A DNA stretch of 64,000 bases. It comes from Geobacillus sp. 46C-IIa. Lineage in GTDB: Bacteria > Bacillota > Bacilli > Bacillales > Anoxybacillaceae. The notes under the pieces were generated by a model. The model saw only the letters and a list, made by a program, of their open reading frames with translations. It did no database searches and was not told where the DNA came from. Of this stretch, positions 35,974-44,629 are shown piece by piece. Location of the stretch: positions 1,890,001-1,954,000 of the forward strand of contig NZ_CP061474.1 of the NCBI RefSeq assembly GCF_014679505.1, in the 5' to 3' direction. The translations under genes were made by a program, and so were the position numbers. How positions within the stretch are numbered: the first letter of the stretch is position 1; each line of letters begins with the position of its first letter.

Positions 35974-36558
35974 CTAAAATAGATACAATTGTTCATCATC
36001 CATGCCTAACAGCCAATGCCCGTACTCAAATACACGCAACAGCGTACGAAACGGATTGGATCCCCATCCGTCAAGGTCGCTAACAGATTCCCAAGCACAG
36101 GCCATTCCCCCGATATACATGACCGAGCAGACAGCCGTTTTTACCACTGATGAGCCGTATTGATGGAAAACACGATACGCCGCATCAAAACAATTATGGA
36201 ATAAATGAGCTGGAATTTCATCGACCATCCTGGTCAAATATCCTTCTCTCCCTGCAGTGGCCGCCGCTTGCTTCATGTGTTCCGGGATGGGAAACAAAGA
36301 GCGCCATAACGGGCTTTTCGCCAAGTTTATTTTCGCTAAAGAAGGAACAACCATCCCTTCCTCTAGCCAATGGATACGATATTGTTTCAAATGAAAGCTA
36401 TCCATACATTCATGAATCGCTTCTTCTACCTCTTTCCGATAATGTGGAGTACCTGCATTGACAAACCAATCCATGTTTAACAATCCGGAAAGGACGGAAA
36501 TCACTTGCTCAGTCCGCGGTCCATATTTCTCTTTTTCCATCTGCAACAACGTAGTCAT
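35974..36558 (-). CDS. Unknown protein linked to gentisate module B
   Basis: 194 residues, not recognised. Paralogue of 4877-5467: shared MYIGGMACAWE, SDL-GW-NPF, GHW-LG and TAV blocks, with the C-terminal third far better conserved than the N-terminus. No signal peptide, and only one mildly hydrophobic stretch. The start at 36558 follows TAGGAGGAGAATC. Last gene of module B, next to the thioesterase and hydroxylase genes, whereas in module A it follows gentisate dioxygenase; gene order changed but the gene was kept. Confidence 0.8.
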   Translation of the reverse strand: MTTLLQMEKEKYGPRTEQVISVLSGLLNMDWFVNAGTPHYRKEVEEAIHECMDSFHLKQYRIHWLEEGMVVPSLAKINLAKSPLWRSLFPIPEHMKQAAATAGREGYLTRMVDEIPAHLFHNCFDAAYRVFHQYGSSVVKTAVCSVMYIGGMACAWESVSDLDGWGSNPFRTLLRVFEYGHWLLGMDDEQLYLF

Positions 36559-36583
36559 GATTCTCCTCCTAGTTGTTTTAGAA

Positions 36584-37009
36584 CTACGTCTGAGACTCTA
36601 CCGAACGAAAAGACAACCGTTCAACCAAAACTTGTTTCACTTCGGTAGGAATCGGAACAGCTTTTGGCCTCCCATCAGCAAATGATGCCCACGCTCTCAT
36701 CTCATATCCAACAGCAACCACTGTTTCACGTTCATAAAACTCGTGGACAATTTGAAATACCTTCTCTCGTAATTCCGTAATCGCTGAACAAATACGGACT
36801 TCTCCACCAAACACTAACGGGAAGCGAAACTGGCATTTGGCCTCCAAAATCGGCAATCCTATCTTCTGTTCAAATAGTATTGTTGTTGGATAGCCAAGTT
36901 CAGCAAAAAAATGATGCGTCGCTTCGTCCATCCACTTATAAAAATTCGGGTAAAAGACAATCCCCGCCGCATCTGTGTCTCCCCAACGCACCTGAAAATG
37001 ATAATCCAT
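36584..37009 (-). CDS. 4-hydroxybenzoyl-CoA-thioesterase-like protein (module B)
   Basis: 141 residues from the ATG at 37009, chosen because GAAAGGAGGAGGAAAGG precedes it. GDTDAAGIVFYPNFYKWMDE is identical to the module A enzyme, with the catalytic aspartate at D13, and IGLPILEAKCQF follows. Predicted to release gentisate or a related acid from CoA. Lies directly downstream of the hydroxylase gene, as in module A. Confidence 0.85.
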   Translation of the reverse strand: MDYHFQVRWGDTDAAGIVFYPNFYKWMDEATHHFFAELGYPTTILFEQKIGLPILEAKCQFRFPLVFGGEVRICSAITELREKVFQIVHEFYERETVVAVGYEMRAWASFADGRPKAVPIPTEVKQVLVERLSFRSVESQT

Positions 37010-37025
37010 CCCTTTCCTCCTCCTT

Positions 37026-38249
37026 TCAATATTTTGTCGACAGCTGCGGCGGTCCCGATTTCGGCCCGTACGGCCCTTCATCGAGCCACTTGCCAAGGCG
37101 CGGCAAAATCGGCGCCAATGAAGCGGCCACTTCCCGTTTCATATTGATCGCTGGGTCCGTTCCTTGAATGTGCTCTAACGCAATCCCCGCACAATCGCGG
37201 TTGTATCGCGCCGCGATCAGGCGCTCATTGGCAGCTGCGGCAATGGCTTCTTTTGCTTCTTCACGCGTGTTGGCCTGAAGTGCTGTCTGAATCGCCTTGG
37301 CCGCCATAATCGCATCCGGCACACCAGAGTTCATGCCGCGGGCGCCAAACGGGGCGAACAGGTGGGCGGCTTCGCCACCCAACAGCACACGGTGATGATG
37401 ATCGGTAAGCGACTTAGCAACAACTTGGAAAAAACGATACGTTGACACCCAGGTAATGCGGTCGGCATATTTTGCCGGCATCACTTTTGGCAACCATTGT
37501 TTCACGCCGTCAACACTGCCGAACTGTTCGGGGGCATCACCGTCAAGCAGCTGCAAATCAATGCGCCATCCGCCGGCAAACGGCACAAAGAGAACGTTGC
37601 GCCCGTCCACAGCCGGATGTTGGTAGTGAAACACCCGTTCAAGCGGCAGCGGATCCTTTTCATCTTCTTTGACATCAACGACGACAAAGTAGTCTTTCGT
37701 TCGCGGCCCTTCCATTTCGATGCCGACCGATTGGCGGACTGTCGAACGTGCCCCGTCGGCGGCGATCAAATAGTCGCACGCCCAGCGCTCGCCCGATTGG
37801 GTGATGACCCCAACACCTTCCTCATCGGTTTTGACATCGGCAACCGGTGCCTCCCAGACAAACTCGACTCCCGACTCAAGGCAGGCTTGATACAAAAATT
37901 TTTCTGCTTCGACTTGCGGCAAGCTTGTAAACGGCGGAAGCGCGTTCGGATCAGGAGCTGGATATCGCTTCATATACACTTCCTTGCCGCGGAACAACGT
38001 GCGCTTGATCGGCCATACGACGCCGTGTTCGGCAAATGTCTTGCCTAACCCGGGGAAAATATCCTCTAAATGCTGCAACGTCGCCTTATGGAAGTAGATC
38101 GCCCGGCTCCCCGGACGGAGACGATCTTTTGGTTCCGCTTCCAATATGGTCGCGGGAAGCCCAAAATGACGGAGCGCCAACGCAGCGGTTAATCCGATCG
38201 GCCCGGCTCCGACAACGAGGACAGAGCGTCTATTCGTTTTTTCTGTCAT
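37026..38249 (-). CDS. FAD-dependent aromatic ring hydroxylase (module B)
   Basis: 407 residues from the ATG at 38249 (AAAGGAGATATTTGT). Almost the same protein as 8539-9765; from about residue 165 onward only a handful of positions differ. Same FAD motifs (VVGAGPIGLTAALALRHFG, YLIAADGARSTVRQ) and the same Glu in LLGGEAAHLFAPFGARG. The high similarity points to recent duplication or gene conversion. Together with the ligase at 40629 it would make gentisate from a monohydroxybenzoate. Confidence 0.87.
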   Translation of the reverse strand: MTEKTNRRSVLVVGAGPIGLTAALALRHFGLPATILEAEPKDRLRPGSRAIYFHKATLQHLEDIFPGLGKTFAEHGVVWPIKRTLFRGKEVYMKRYPAPDPNALPPFTSLPQVEAEKFLYQACLESGVEFVWEAPVADVKTDEEGVGVITQSGERWACDYLIAADGARSTVRQSVGIEMEGPRTKDYFVVVDVKEDEKDPLPLERVFHYQHPAVDGRNVLFVPFAGGWRIDLQLLDGDAPEQFGSVDGVKQWLPKVMPAKYADRITWVSTYRFFQVVAKSLTDHHHRVLLGGEAAHLFAPFGARGMNSGVPDAIMAAKAIQTALQANTREEAKEAIAAAANERLIAARYNRDCAGIALEHIQGTDPAINMKREVAASLAPILPRLGKWLDEGPYGPKSGPPQLSTKY

Positions 38250-38272
38250 ACAAATATCTCCTTTCGTCAACG

Positions 38273-39724
38273 TCAGTGGTTTACATCTGTTTCTTGAGCG
38301 TTTATTGCAGTAGTTAGTCTACTTTCTAAACTAGGCTTTACAGCGATGACAAGCAGTAAGCTGGCTGCCATTAAAATACCATCAAGCAACAATGCACTTC
38401 CCCAACTTCCTGAATGATCGCGCATGGCCCCCGAAATCACCGGCGCTAATAACGCTCCAATTTCGGAGAACAAATTCAGCATCCCAAACGCCGCACCTTT
38501 ATGTTTTGGCGGGGCAAAATCGGCTGTAAGGGCATGGTTGACCGGTTGAAGTGCGAAAAAGAACACCCCGGAAGTAAATAGAATAAGAGACATGATTGCC
38601 GGATTGCTCCCCCCTGACATGACATAAAAGGCAAAGATGAAAATGAAGACAGTCAGCAGCCCCGTCAACACTGCCAATACATTACGTTTTCCGTTGGCCG
38701 CATCAGCAAATCGGTCAGCTAATCTTCCCCCAAGCGGAAAGCCAATTAGACCTGCAATAGCATTAAATGAAGCAATCAATGCCGCTGAAACGAGCGTGCC
38801 TCCCCCGAAATCTTGCACAATCGCCACTGACCAAAAGCCGTAAAACCATAGATGCCATAATACTGGAATGAACGAAAGATATAAAAGCAACAAGTTGCGG
38901 CTTTTTAGGATCGGCCCGACTTCTTCACTCTTTGTTTTATAAATATACGCGATATACAGCACCGCCAGCGCCGTCAAAACGAGGCCGATCATCGCTGGCG
39001 ATAATTGCATAGCATTCGTGGCATAATATAAAGCCATAATAGTGACCAAGAACAAGAGAGAGGTTTGCAACAACTTGCTTACCGGTGGACCATAAGACTC
39101 CGACTGGGTCATGAAATTAACTGGTCTCATCCACTTGTACATCATCGCACCAACCGCTAACGTAACCACCCCCATAAGCAAAAACGGCGCTTTCCATGCA
39201 TGCGTCCCCATCAGCGGCTGAAACAACTGAACGACGTATGGGGTGGCAATTGTTGCGATCGTTAATCCGAGCGTCAGACCGGTCAATACGACGCCCATCC
39301 CAAGCCCGACTTTTTCCGGCGGCGTCACTTGGGTGATCAAGGAGCGGTCGTTCGAATAAAAGACGCCCTCCCCAAGCCCGGTAAGCACACGTAAGGCGAT
39401 AAACGCTACCAAGCCACCGACTAACCCGGTCAACAGCGTCGTCACACCGGCCCATACAATGCTGATGACGACAATGACACGATAGCCAAACTTGTCGCCG
39501 AAATATCCGCCGGGGAATTGTGTGAGCATGTACCCAGCAAAAAACAGGCTGCCAAGCAATCCCCCAAGCGCGTGGGGATTGGACGATTCCGCTAAAAATT
39601 CGACCTTGTTTTCGATCATCCACGTAACAACAGGTCCTGTTAACGTCCGATCAATGTAAGAAACAACCCAGCCTAAAAAGAGCATTAGCCATATGGTATG
39701 GTACCGCTGCCAACCTTTCTCCAT
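38273..39724 (-). CDS. MFS permease, anion:cation symporter type (module B)
   Basis: 483 residues with 12 predicted membrane segments. GYMLTQFPGGYFGDKFGYR in the second segment and loop 2-3 and LTGLGEGVFYSN later are typical of the ACS family (hexuronate, phthalate and similar anions). YIDR in the first segment. Probable importer of the hydroxybenzoate consumed by module B; module A has no permease of its own and sits beside an ABC importer. CCATTC/GAGGAATGG lies before the start. Confidence 0.88.
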   Translation of the reverse strand: MEKGWQRYHTIWLMLFLGWVVSYIDRTLTGPVVTWMIENKVEFLAESSNPHALGGLLGSLFFAGYMLTQFPGGYFGDKFGYRVIVVISIVWAGVTTLLTGLVGGLVAFIALRVLTGLGEGVFYSNDRSLITQVTPPEKVGLGMGVVLTGLTLGLTIATIATPYVVQLFQPLMGTHAWKAPFLLMGVVTLAVGAMMYKWMRPVNFMTQSESYGPPVSKLLQTSLLFLVTIMALYYATNAMQLSPAMIGLVLTALAVLYIAYIYKTKSEEVGPILKSRNLLLLYLSFIPVLWHLWFYGFWSVAIVQDFGGGTLVSAALIASFNAIAGLIGFPLGGRLADRFADAANGKRNVLAVLTGLLTVFIFIFAFYVMSGGSNPAIMSLILFTSGVFFFALQPVNHALTADFAPPKHKGAAFGMLNLFSEIGALLAPVISGAMRDHSGSWGSALLLDGILMAASLLLVIAVKPSLESRLTTAINAQETDVNH

Positions 39725-39742
39725 AAACCATTCCTCCCTCGT

Positions 39743-40615
39743 TTACCGCAATACAGCCTTATTAGAGGCTAAGGCAACATGAACGGAGTATCCTCCGACT
39801 CCCTCGATTTCCATATGGATGACATCCCCATCATGAATCGGTCCAACGCCATCCGGTGTTCCTGTCGTAATGATATCGCCCGGTTCAAGCGTCATAATGT
39901 GCGAATAAATTTCCACCAACTCGGCGACAGAACAAATCATTTCCTTTGTGTTGACCTGTTGCCGAACTTCGCCATTGACTGTTAGCACCATGCTGACGTT
40001 GTTTGGATCAGCAATTTCCTCTTTCGTCACGATCCACGGCCCCATCGGGGTGAATGTATCGAACGATTTGCGCAAACACCGTTCCTCATGATGCACATCA
40101 TCCGGACGCAGCGTGACATCGATCAACCCGGTGTAGCCAAATATATAGTCGTAGGCATTTTCCGCCTTGACGTTTTTCGCAGTCTTTCCGATAACAAATG
40201 CGAATTCCAGCTCATGGTCGAAACGGCGGTTCGGATCAGGCAAAACAATCGTGTCGCCAGGCCCGATGATGGAAGAAGGCGCTTTCAAGAAAAAGCCGAG
40301 CCCTCTTGCCGTATGCTCCACTTTCATTTCCTTTTGGTGGGACACGTAGTTGACGGGAGCGGCGACGATTTTCCCCGGTTTTTTCACTGGCTGGCGCAGC
40401 CGAACATCTGCTAACTCATAAGCCGGGCACTCATGCAGATGGTTTTCGATTTCTGGACGATAGGCGTCAAACTCGGCAATTAGCTGCGTCATTGGACAGA
40501 AACCGACACCTTGATAAAGGCGGCCGAACAATCGGCTCCCAACTTCATAAATGACATCACCGACAATAACTCCGAGCTGAAAATCGTTAAACAACGCTAT
40601 TTTCATATGGTGCAT
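39743..40615 (-). CDS. Fumarylpyruvate/maleylpyruvate hydrolase, FAH family (module B)
   Basis: 290 residues; the start may be the ATG at 40615 or the one three codons later, as AGGAG sits between the ideal distances. FAH catalytic features: FDHELEFAFVIGK metal ligands, YTGLIDVTLRP and TGTPDGVG. It differs more from the module A hydrolase than the hydroxylases do from each other. Because module B lacks a DinB isomerase, this enzyme may hydrolyse maleylpyruvate directly or depend on the module A isomerase. Confidence 0.83.
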   Translation of the reverse strand: MHHMKIALFNDFQLGVIVGDVIYEVGSRLFGRLYQGVGFCPMTQLIAEFDAYRPEIENHLHECPAYELADVRLRQPVKKPGKIVAAPVNYVSHQKEMKVEHTARGLGFFLKAPSSIIGPGDTIVLPDPNRRFDHELEFAFVIGKTAKNVKAENAYDYIFGYTGLIDVTLRPDDVHHEERCLRKSFDTFTPMGPWIVTKEEIADPNNVSMVLTVNGEVRQQVNTKEMICSVAELVEIYSHIMTLEPGDIITTGTPDGVGPIHDGDVIHMEIEGVGGYSVHVALASNKAVLR

Positions 40616-40628
40616 CCACTCCTTTTCT

Positions 40629-42197
40629 CTACTTATTAACTTCTATCTGCACATATTGCTTGCGTAACATTCCTTTGCTCACTTTTCCCGATGCTGTCGT
40701 CGGCAATTCATCAATGATTTTCAAATATTCAGGTAGTTTATATTTTGCCATTCCTGCCTTAAGCAAATATTGCTGCATGTCTTCAAGAGAAAATGCCGTT
40801 CCTTCTTTCAAGGATACAATGGCACAGCCGCGTTCCCCAAGCCGTTCGTCCGGAATTGCGATCACTGCCGCTTGGCGAATATGCGGATGCGAAAGCAACA
40901 CTTCCTCAATTTCCGCCGCATGCACTTTCAGTCCGCCACGGTTGATAATGTCCTTCTTTCGACTGACGTAATGAACGTAGCCTTCCTCATCTTTCCATCC
41001 TAAATCCCCAGTGAGGAAAAAACCGTCTTTGGTCATGAATTGCTGAGTCGCAGCTTCATTTTTATAGTACCCTTTGAACAGCGAACGACCGTGAAAACCA
41101 ATCTCCCCTACTTGCCCATTTGGCAGCGGCTTTTGGTTCTCATCAAAAATGACGATTTCCCCCGTCGGGCACGGCCGGCCGACTGTATCGGAAGCAAGAT
41201 GTGGCGCATCATTCGGCCGCGTAAACGATCCTGCTCCAATTTCCGTCATCCCCCATTGGGCGACGATGCTGCAACGGAAACGCTGACGGAACGATTCGAC
41301 CATCCAAGGCGGGATTTTTGTCCCCCCGGTTAAGACAAGACGTAGTTTTGATGGATATGCTTTTGTTTCATCCGTTCCCTTTAATATATCAATCAAATGG
41401 GCAGGTGCGGCTACACAAAAGGTTACTCCGTACTGGCTGAAAACATCTAAAACACGCTCAACCGAAAATTGCGATAACATCACTTGAGCAGCTCCGCTAT
41501 AAAGGCCCATTAAAATCATCGGTAAGGAAAACATATGGCTCATCGGCGTCAAACAAAGCATGATGTCATCACCTGTCAATCCGTATTCCCGCCCATTGTG
41601 CAAATGGGCAGGAATAAACGTCTCATACGTATGGATGACTGCTTTTGGATCAGACTCTGTTCCCGATGTAAACATCATCATCATTGGATCGTCCGGAGAA
41701 ACCTCGCCGCGATCCACCGAAAGCCCGCTGCCTGTCAACATCTCCCCGAAACTATAGTGATCGGGCCGCTTTCTTTCCCCAACGATGATGATATGTTGCA
41801 ACGTCTGAATCGTCTGCCGAAGCGATTCCATCATTTCCGCATGATCGAATCCTTTCCATTCGTCAATGGCAATGACCGCTTTTACATGGGCAAACGAAAA
41901 CATAAACGACAGCTCTTTTTGTCGATACACTAAATTCACAGGCACCATGATGGCTCCAAGACGCGCCAAGGCTAAATGGGCCACCGCAAACTCCCAGCTG
42001 TTCGGCAACTGCACGGCCACGGCGTCGCCTTTTTGCACACCTAAATCTCTCAACCGCCCAGCCAGTCGCAAAGACCGTTCGTTTACTTCCGCAAAAGACA
42101 ATGCATGCTCACCATCGATTATGGCGGGCTTCTCCCCATAACGAACCGCTGCGTGTTCAACAATGTCCTGCACCATATTCGGCATTTGGCCCTTCAA
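40629..42197 (-). CDS. Aryl-CoA ligase, acyl-CoA synthetase family (module B)
   Basis: 522-residue AMP-binding enzyme. P-loop-like motif MMMFTSGTESDPKAVIH, adenylate motif WGMTEIGAGSF, hinge TGDLGWKDEEGYVHYVSRKK and C-terminal lysine in TTASGKVSK. TTG start at 42197 behind GAGGAGG. It occupies the place of the unrelated-subfamily PaaK-type ligase of module A, so the two modules probably activate different benzoates. Exact substrate unknown (3-hydroxybenzoate or salicylate are candidates). Confidence 0.85.
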   Translation of the reverse strand: MKGQMPNMVQDIVEHAAVRYGEKPAIIDGEHALSFAEVNERSLRLAGRLRDLGVQKGDAVAVQLPNSWEFAVAHLALARLGAIMVPVNLVYRQKELSFMFSFAHVKAVIAIDEWKGFDHAEMMESLRQTIQTLQHIIIVGERKRPDHYSFGEMLTGSGLSVDRGEVSPDDPMMMMFTSGTESDPKAVIHTYETFIPAHLHNGREYGLTGDDIMLCLTPMSHMFSLPMILMGLYSGAAQVMLSQFSVERVLDVFSQYGVTFCVAAPAHLIDILKGTDETKAYPSKLRLVLTGGTKIPPWMVESFRQRFRCSIVAQWGMTEIGAGSFTRPNDAPHLASDTVGRPCPTGEIVIFDENQKPLPNGQVGEIGFHGRSLFKGYYKNEAATQQFMTKDGFFLTGDLGWKDEEGYVHYVSRKKDIINRGGLKVHAAEIEEVLLSHPHIRQAAVIAIPDERLGERGCAIVSLKEGTAFSLEDMQQYLLKAGMAKYKLPEYLKIIDELPTTASGKVSKGMLRKQYVQIEVNK

Positions 42198-42292
42198 CCG
42201 TACAACCTCCTCTTTTTGATTGGTGCATGCAGACGCAAATCATCTTGATCGTTTAAAATCGCTAGGCACACCTTGAGAAAACGGTATATATG

Positions 42293-43402
42293 TTAGACTT
42301 GTGAGAGTGGCTCGTATACATCAATGATAGATTGATAGCCGCCGTTTTTGTCATACTCCTCTTCCCTCTCCAAATCAAGCTTCTCCATAATCGGCAGATC
42401 ATTAATGGAGAATAAATGGGCGTCTCCCTCTCCTGTATTGACATGCTCATGCCAACTCCAAGGCGGTAAAATGAAGAAATCACCTTTCGCCCATTCAAAT
42501 TTGACTCCGTTGATGATCGTGTATCCTTCACCGTCAAGAACGTGATACACGACGCTGTGGACATGGCGATGCGCCTTCGTGTGCATACCAGGAGTTAATT
42601 TTTGCATCGTTGTCCCAATACGCAAATCTGCTGGCCCCCCTGTCAATGGATTGATGTAATCGACCGCATAACCGTCATAGGGATCAGGATCAAGTTTGGA
42701 TAAATTCTCAAGTACTTGTTTCGTCGTTTTCCATTTATAGGCGATTAACGGAGATGGGTAGCCCTTTCGCTTCCGTTCGGAAACCGGACGCAGCGCTCCC
42801 GTTGCATATTTGAACGTTGAACCGTTGTGAGGGCCGACAACCGGGAATACATCTTCGGAATACGGTTCAAAGAACGAGCCGGCAAAATTTCTCACCAATC
42901 CGACGTCGAGGCCATCCATCCAAATGACCGGTTCCGTTCCTTCGTGACCGTGATCATGCCACGTCCATGCTGGTGTCAAAATCAAATCCCCGCGCTCCAT
43001 ATATGTTCGTTCGCCATCGACAGCCGTATAAGCCCCTTCACCTTCAATAATGAATCGAATCGCCGATTGGCTATGGCGATGTGCGGGCGCCACTTCGCCC
43101 GGCAACAACAGTTGCACCCCAACATACAGCGTGTTGGTTGAATAACCGATTAGACCTCGTTTCAATAGTGATGGATTCTGCAAATAAACGACTCGACGCT
43201 CGCTCTCTCTCCCTAAGCGAAGCAACTCCCCAGCCTCCAACAAATGCTTGCGGATCGTCTCCCATTTCCACAAGTAAGGAACGACTTCATGATCGGGCTC
43301 GGGCGTCACCATTTTACCGAGTTTTTCCCACAATGGACCTAAATACACTTTTTCCAACTCTTCATTAAGCCGTTCAAGCGCTTTCATTTTCGTATCCGCC
43401 AT
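42293..43402 (-). CDS. Gentisate 1,2-dioxygenase (module B)
   Basis: 369-residue bicupin. Iron ligands H108-R-H110 (PAHRHSQSAIRF) and H149/H151 (TWHDHGHEG); the C-terminal cupin repeats AHRHVHSVVYHV. Closely aligned with the module A enzyme over its length. The start at 43402 follows GAAAGGAGAGGG. First gene of module B, divergent from an IclR regulator; a 15-bp palindrome lies in the gap. Confidence 0.93.
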   Translation of the reverse strand: MADTKMKALERLNEELEKVYLGPLWEKLGKMVTPEPDHEVVPYLWKWETIRKHLLEAGELLRLGRESERRVVYLQNPSLLKRGLIGYSTNTLYVGVQLLLPGEVAPAHRHSQSAIRFIIEGEGAYTAVDGERTYMERGDLILTPAWTWHDHGHEGTEPVIWMDGLDVGLVRNFAGSFFEPYSEDVFPVVGPHNGSTFKYATGALRPVSERKRKGYPSPLIAYKWKTTKQVLENLSKLDPDPYDGYAVDYINPLTGGPADLRIGTTMQKLTPGMHTKAHRHVHSVVYHVLDGEGYTIINGVKFEWAKGDFFILPPWSWHEHVNTGEGDAHLFSINDLPIMEKLDLEREEEYDKNGGYQSIIDVYEPLSQV

Positions 43403-43429
43403 CGTTCCCTCTCCTTTCGATTCATATAA

Positions 43430-43444
43430 TGAATTGACAATTCA
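43430..43444. promoter_or_regulatory. Palindromic operator candidate, module B / iclR4
   Basis: TGAATTGACAATTCA, a 15-bp inverted repeat around a central A, in the divergent gap 28 bases upstream of gentisate dioxygenase B. Length and symmetry suit an IclR-family dimer. It does not match the composite operator of the other aromatic operons, in keeping with regulator 4 being the most divergent of the four. Confidence 0.5.
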
Positions 43445-43600
43445 ATTTTACACTTTAAATAATATAACAAACTTAAATACTTGTCAAATTATTTAGAATA
43501 TACATAAAAAATATTCAATCTTCTCTCCCGCCTGGGCATCGACGATCGCTTTATGTTACAATGATTGACAGAGATAAAATCGCTGCAGAGGAGCACAATC

Positions 43601-44383
43601 ATGAGAAAGGTAAATGTGGAGACGATTCGTTCAGTGGAACGGGCAGTTCAAATCTTGAACTGTTTTAGTTTTGAACGTCCTGACCTATCTATTGAAGAGA
43701 TCGTTGCGAAAACTAAACTAGCGAAAGCCACTGTTTACCGCCTGTTATGGACGCTCGAAACGCAAGGACTAATCCATTACGATCAAAAGGAAAACGTATA
43801 CCGCCTCGGTTATAAGATGCTCGAATACGGAGGAATCGTTCTCGAAAATCTGGACATGCGACGCGAGGCGGAACCGTTTTTGCATGACTTGCAGGCGCGA
43901 ACTGGCTACACCGTTTTGTTTGCGGTGCGCCAACAAGACAGCTTGCAATATGTCATCCGCCTCGACAGCGACGACGGCTTTCAGCCCCGCTCATACATCG
44001 GGCGCCGGCGCGTTTTGCACTACGGGGCGCTTGGAACGACCATCATGGCGTACTTGCCTGATGAAGAAGCAAAGGCGATTCTCGAAAAATATCCATTGGA
44101 AGCCCATACGCCGAACACGATCGTGGACAAGCTTCAATTTCTTGAACGTTTGCACGTCATTCGTAAAGACGGATTTTTTGTAGATAAGGATGAAACATTT
44201 ATCGGCTTTACGGCGGTCGCCGCGCCTGTTTTTGATCGAACTGGAATCATCGGCGCTATCGGGCTGGCCGGCGCCACGTTTAAAATGGTGGAGACACTGT
44301 CCGAGCTGATTCGCCAAACGGTCAGTACGGCCCAACATATATCGAAACGACTTGGTTATTTTCCCCATTACCCATCCCTATAG
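43601..44383 (+). CDS. IclR-family transcriptional regulator 4
   Basis: 260 residues from the ATG at 43601 (AGAGGAG eight bases before). Helix-turn-helix LSIEEIVAKTKLAKATVYRLL; effector domain with FQPRSYIGRRRVLHYGALGT and GFFVDKDETFIGFTAVAAP. It lacks the CTSSGK signature of regulators 1-3, so its effector probably differs. Divergent from module B, which it probably controls. Confidence 0.92.
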   Translation: MRKVNVETIRSVERAVQILNCFSFERPDLSIEEIVAKTKLAKATVYRLLWTLETQGLIHYDQKENVYRLGYKMLEYGGIVLENLDMRREAEPFLHDLQARTGYTVLFAVRQQDSLQYVIRLDSDDGFQPRSYIGRRRVLHYGALGTTIMAYLPDEEAKAILEKYPLEAHTPNTIVDKLQFLERLHVIRKDGFFVDKDETFIGFTAVAAPVFDRTGIIGAIGLAGATFKMVETLSELIRQTVSTAQHISKRLGYFPHYPSL

Positions 44384-44515
44384 AAAGCGGCTTCTTTTCA
44401 TCCGATTGATACGTCATATAAAATCAGAGGGCTGACCCAAAAGGTCGCCTGTCTTCAACACAGACACAATATATAGCGTGACACAAGTAATCGGCGCGTA
44501 TATATAGCAATAAAA

Positions 44516-44550
44516 GAGGGTGTCCCGATCCTTTTGGGACACCCTCCGTT
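44516..44550 (-). terminator. Terminator downstream of thiolase
   Basis: GAGGGTGTCCC (44516-44526) pairs perfectly with GGGACACCCTC (44536-44546) over eleven bases. Reading on the minus strand it is followed by TCTTTTATTG, so it ends the thiolase operon; it may also stop iclR4 transcripts. The rest of 44384-44629 shows nothing else. Confidence 0.85.
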
Positions 44551-44629
44551 GTGATCATTTGCCACTTCACTGCCGTTGTAAAGGTACTGTCCTTTCTTTT
44601 TTCCGTTTACTAATCCGTCTCTTAGTTCA

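Noticed and set aside
44440..44550. Possible insertion sequence remnant near GGGTGTCCC repeats
   Set aside because: The repeats form an ordinary stem-loop terminator; no transposase fragment is present.
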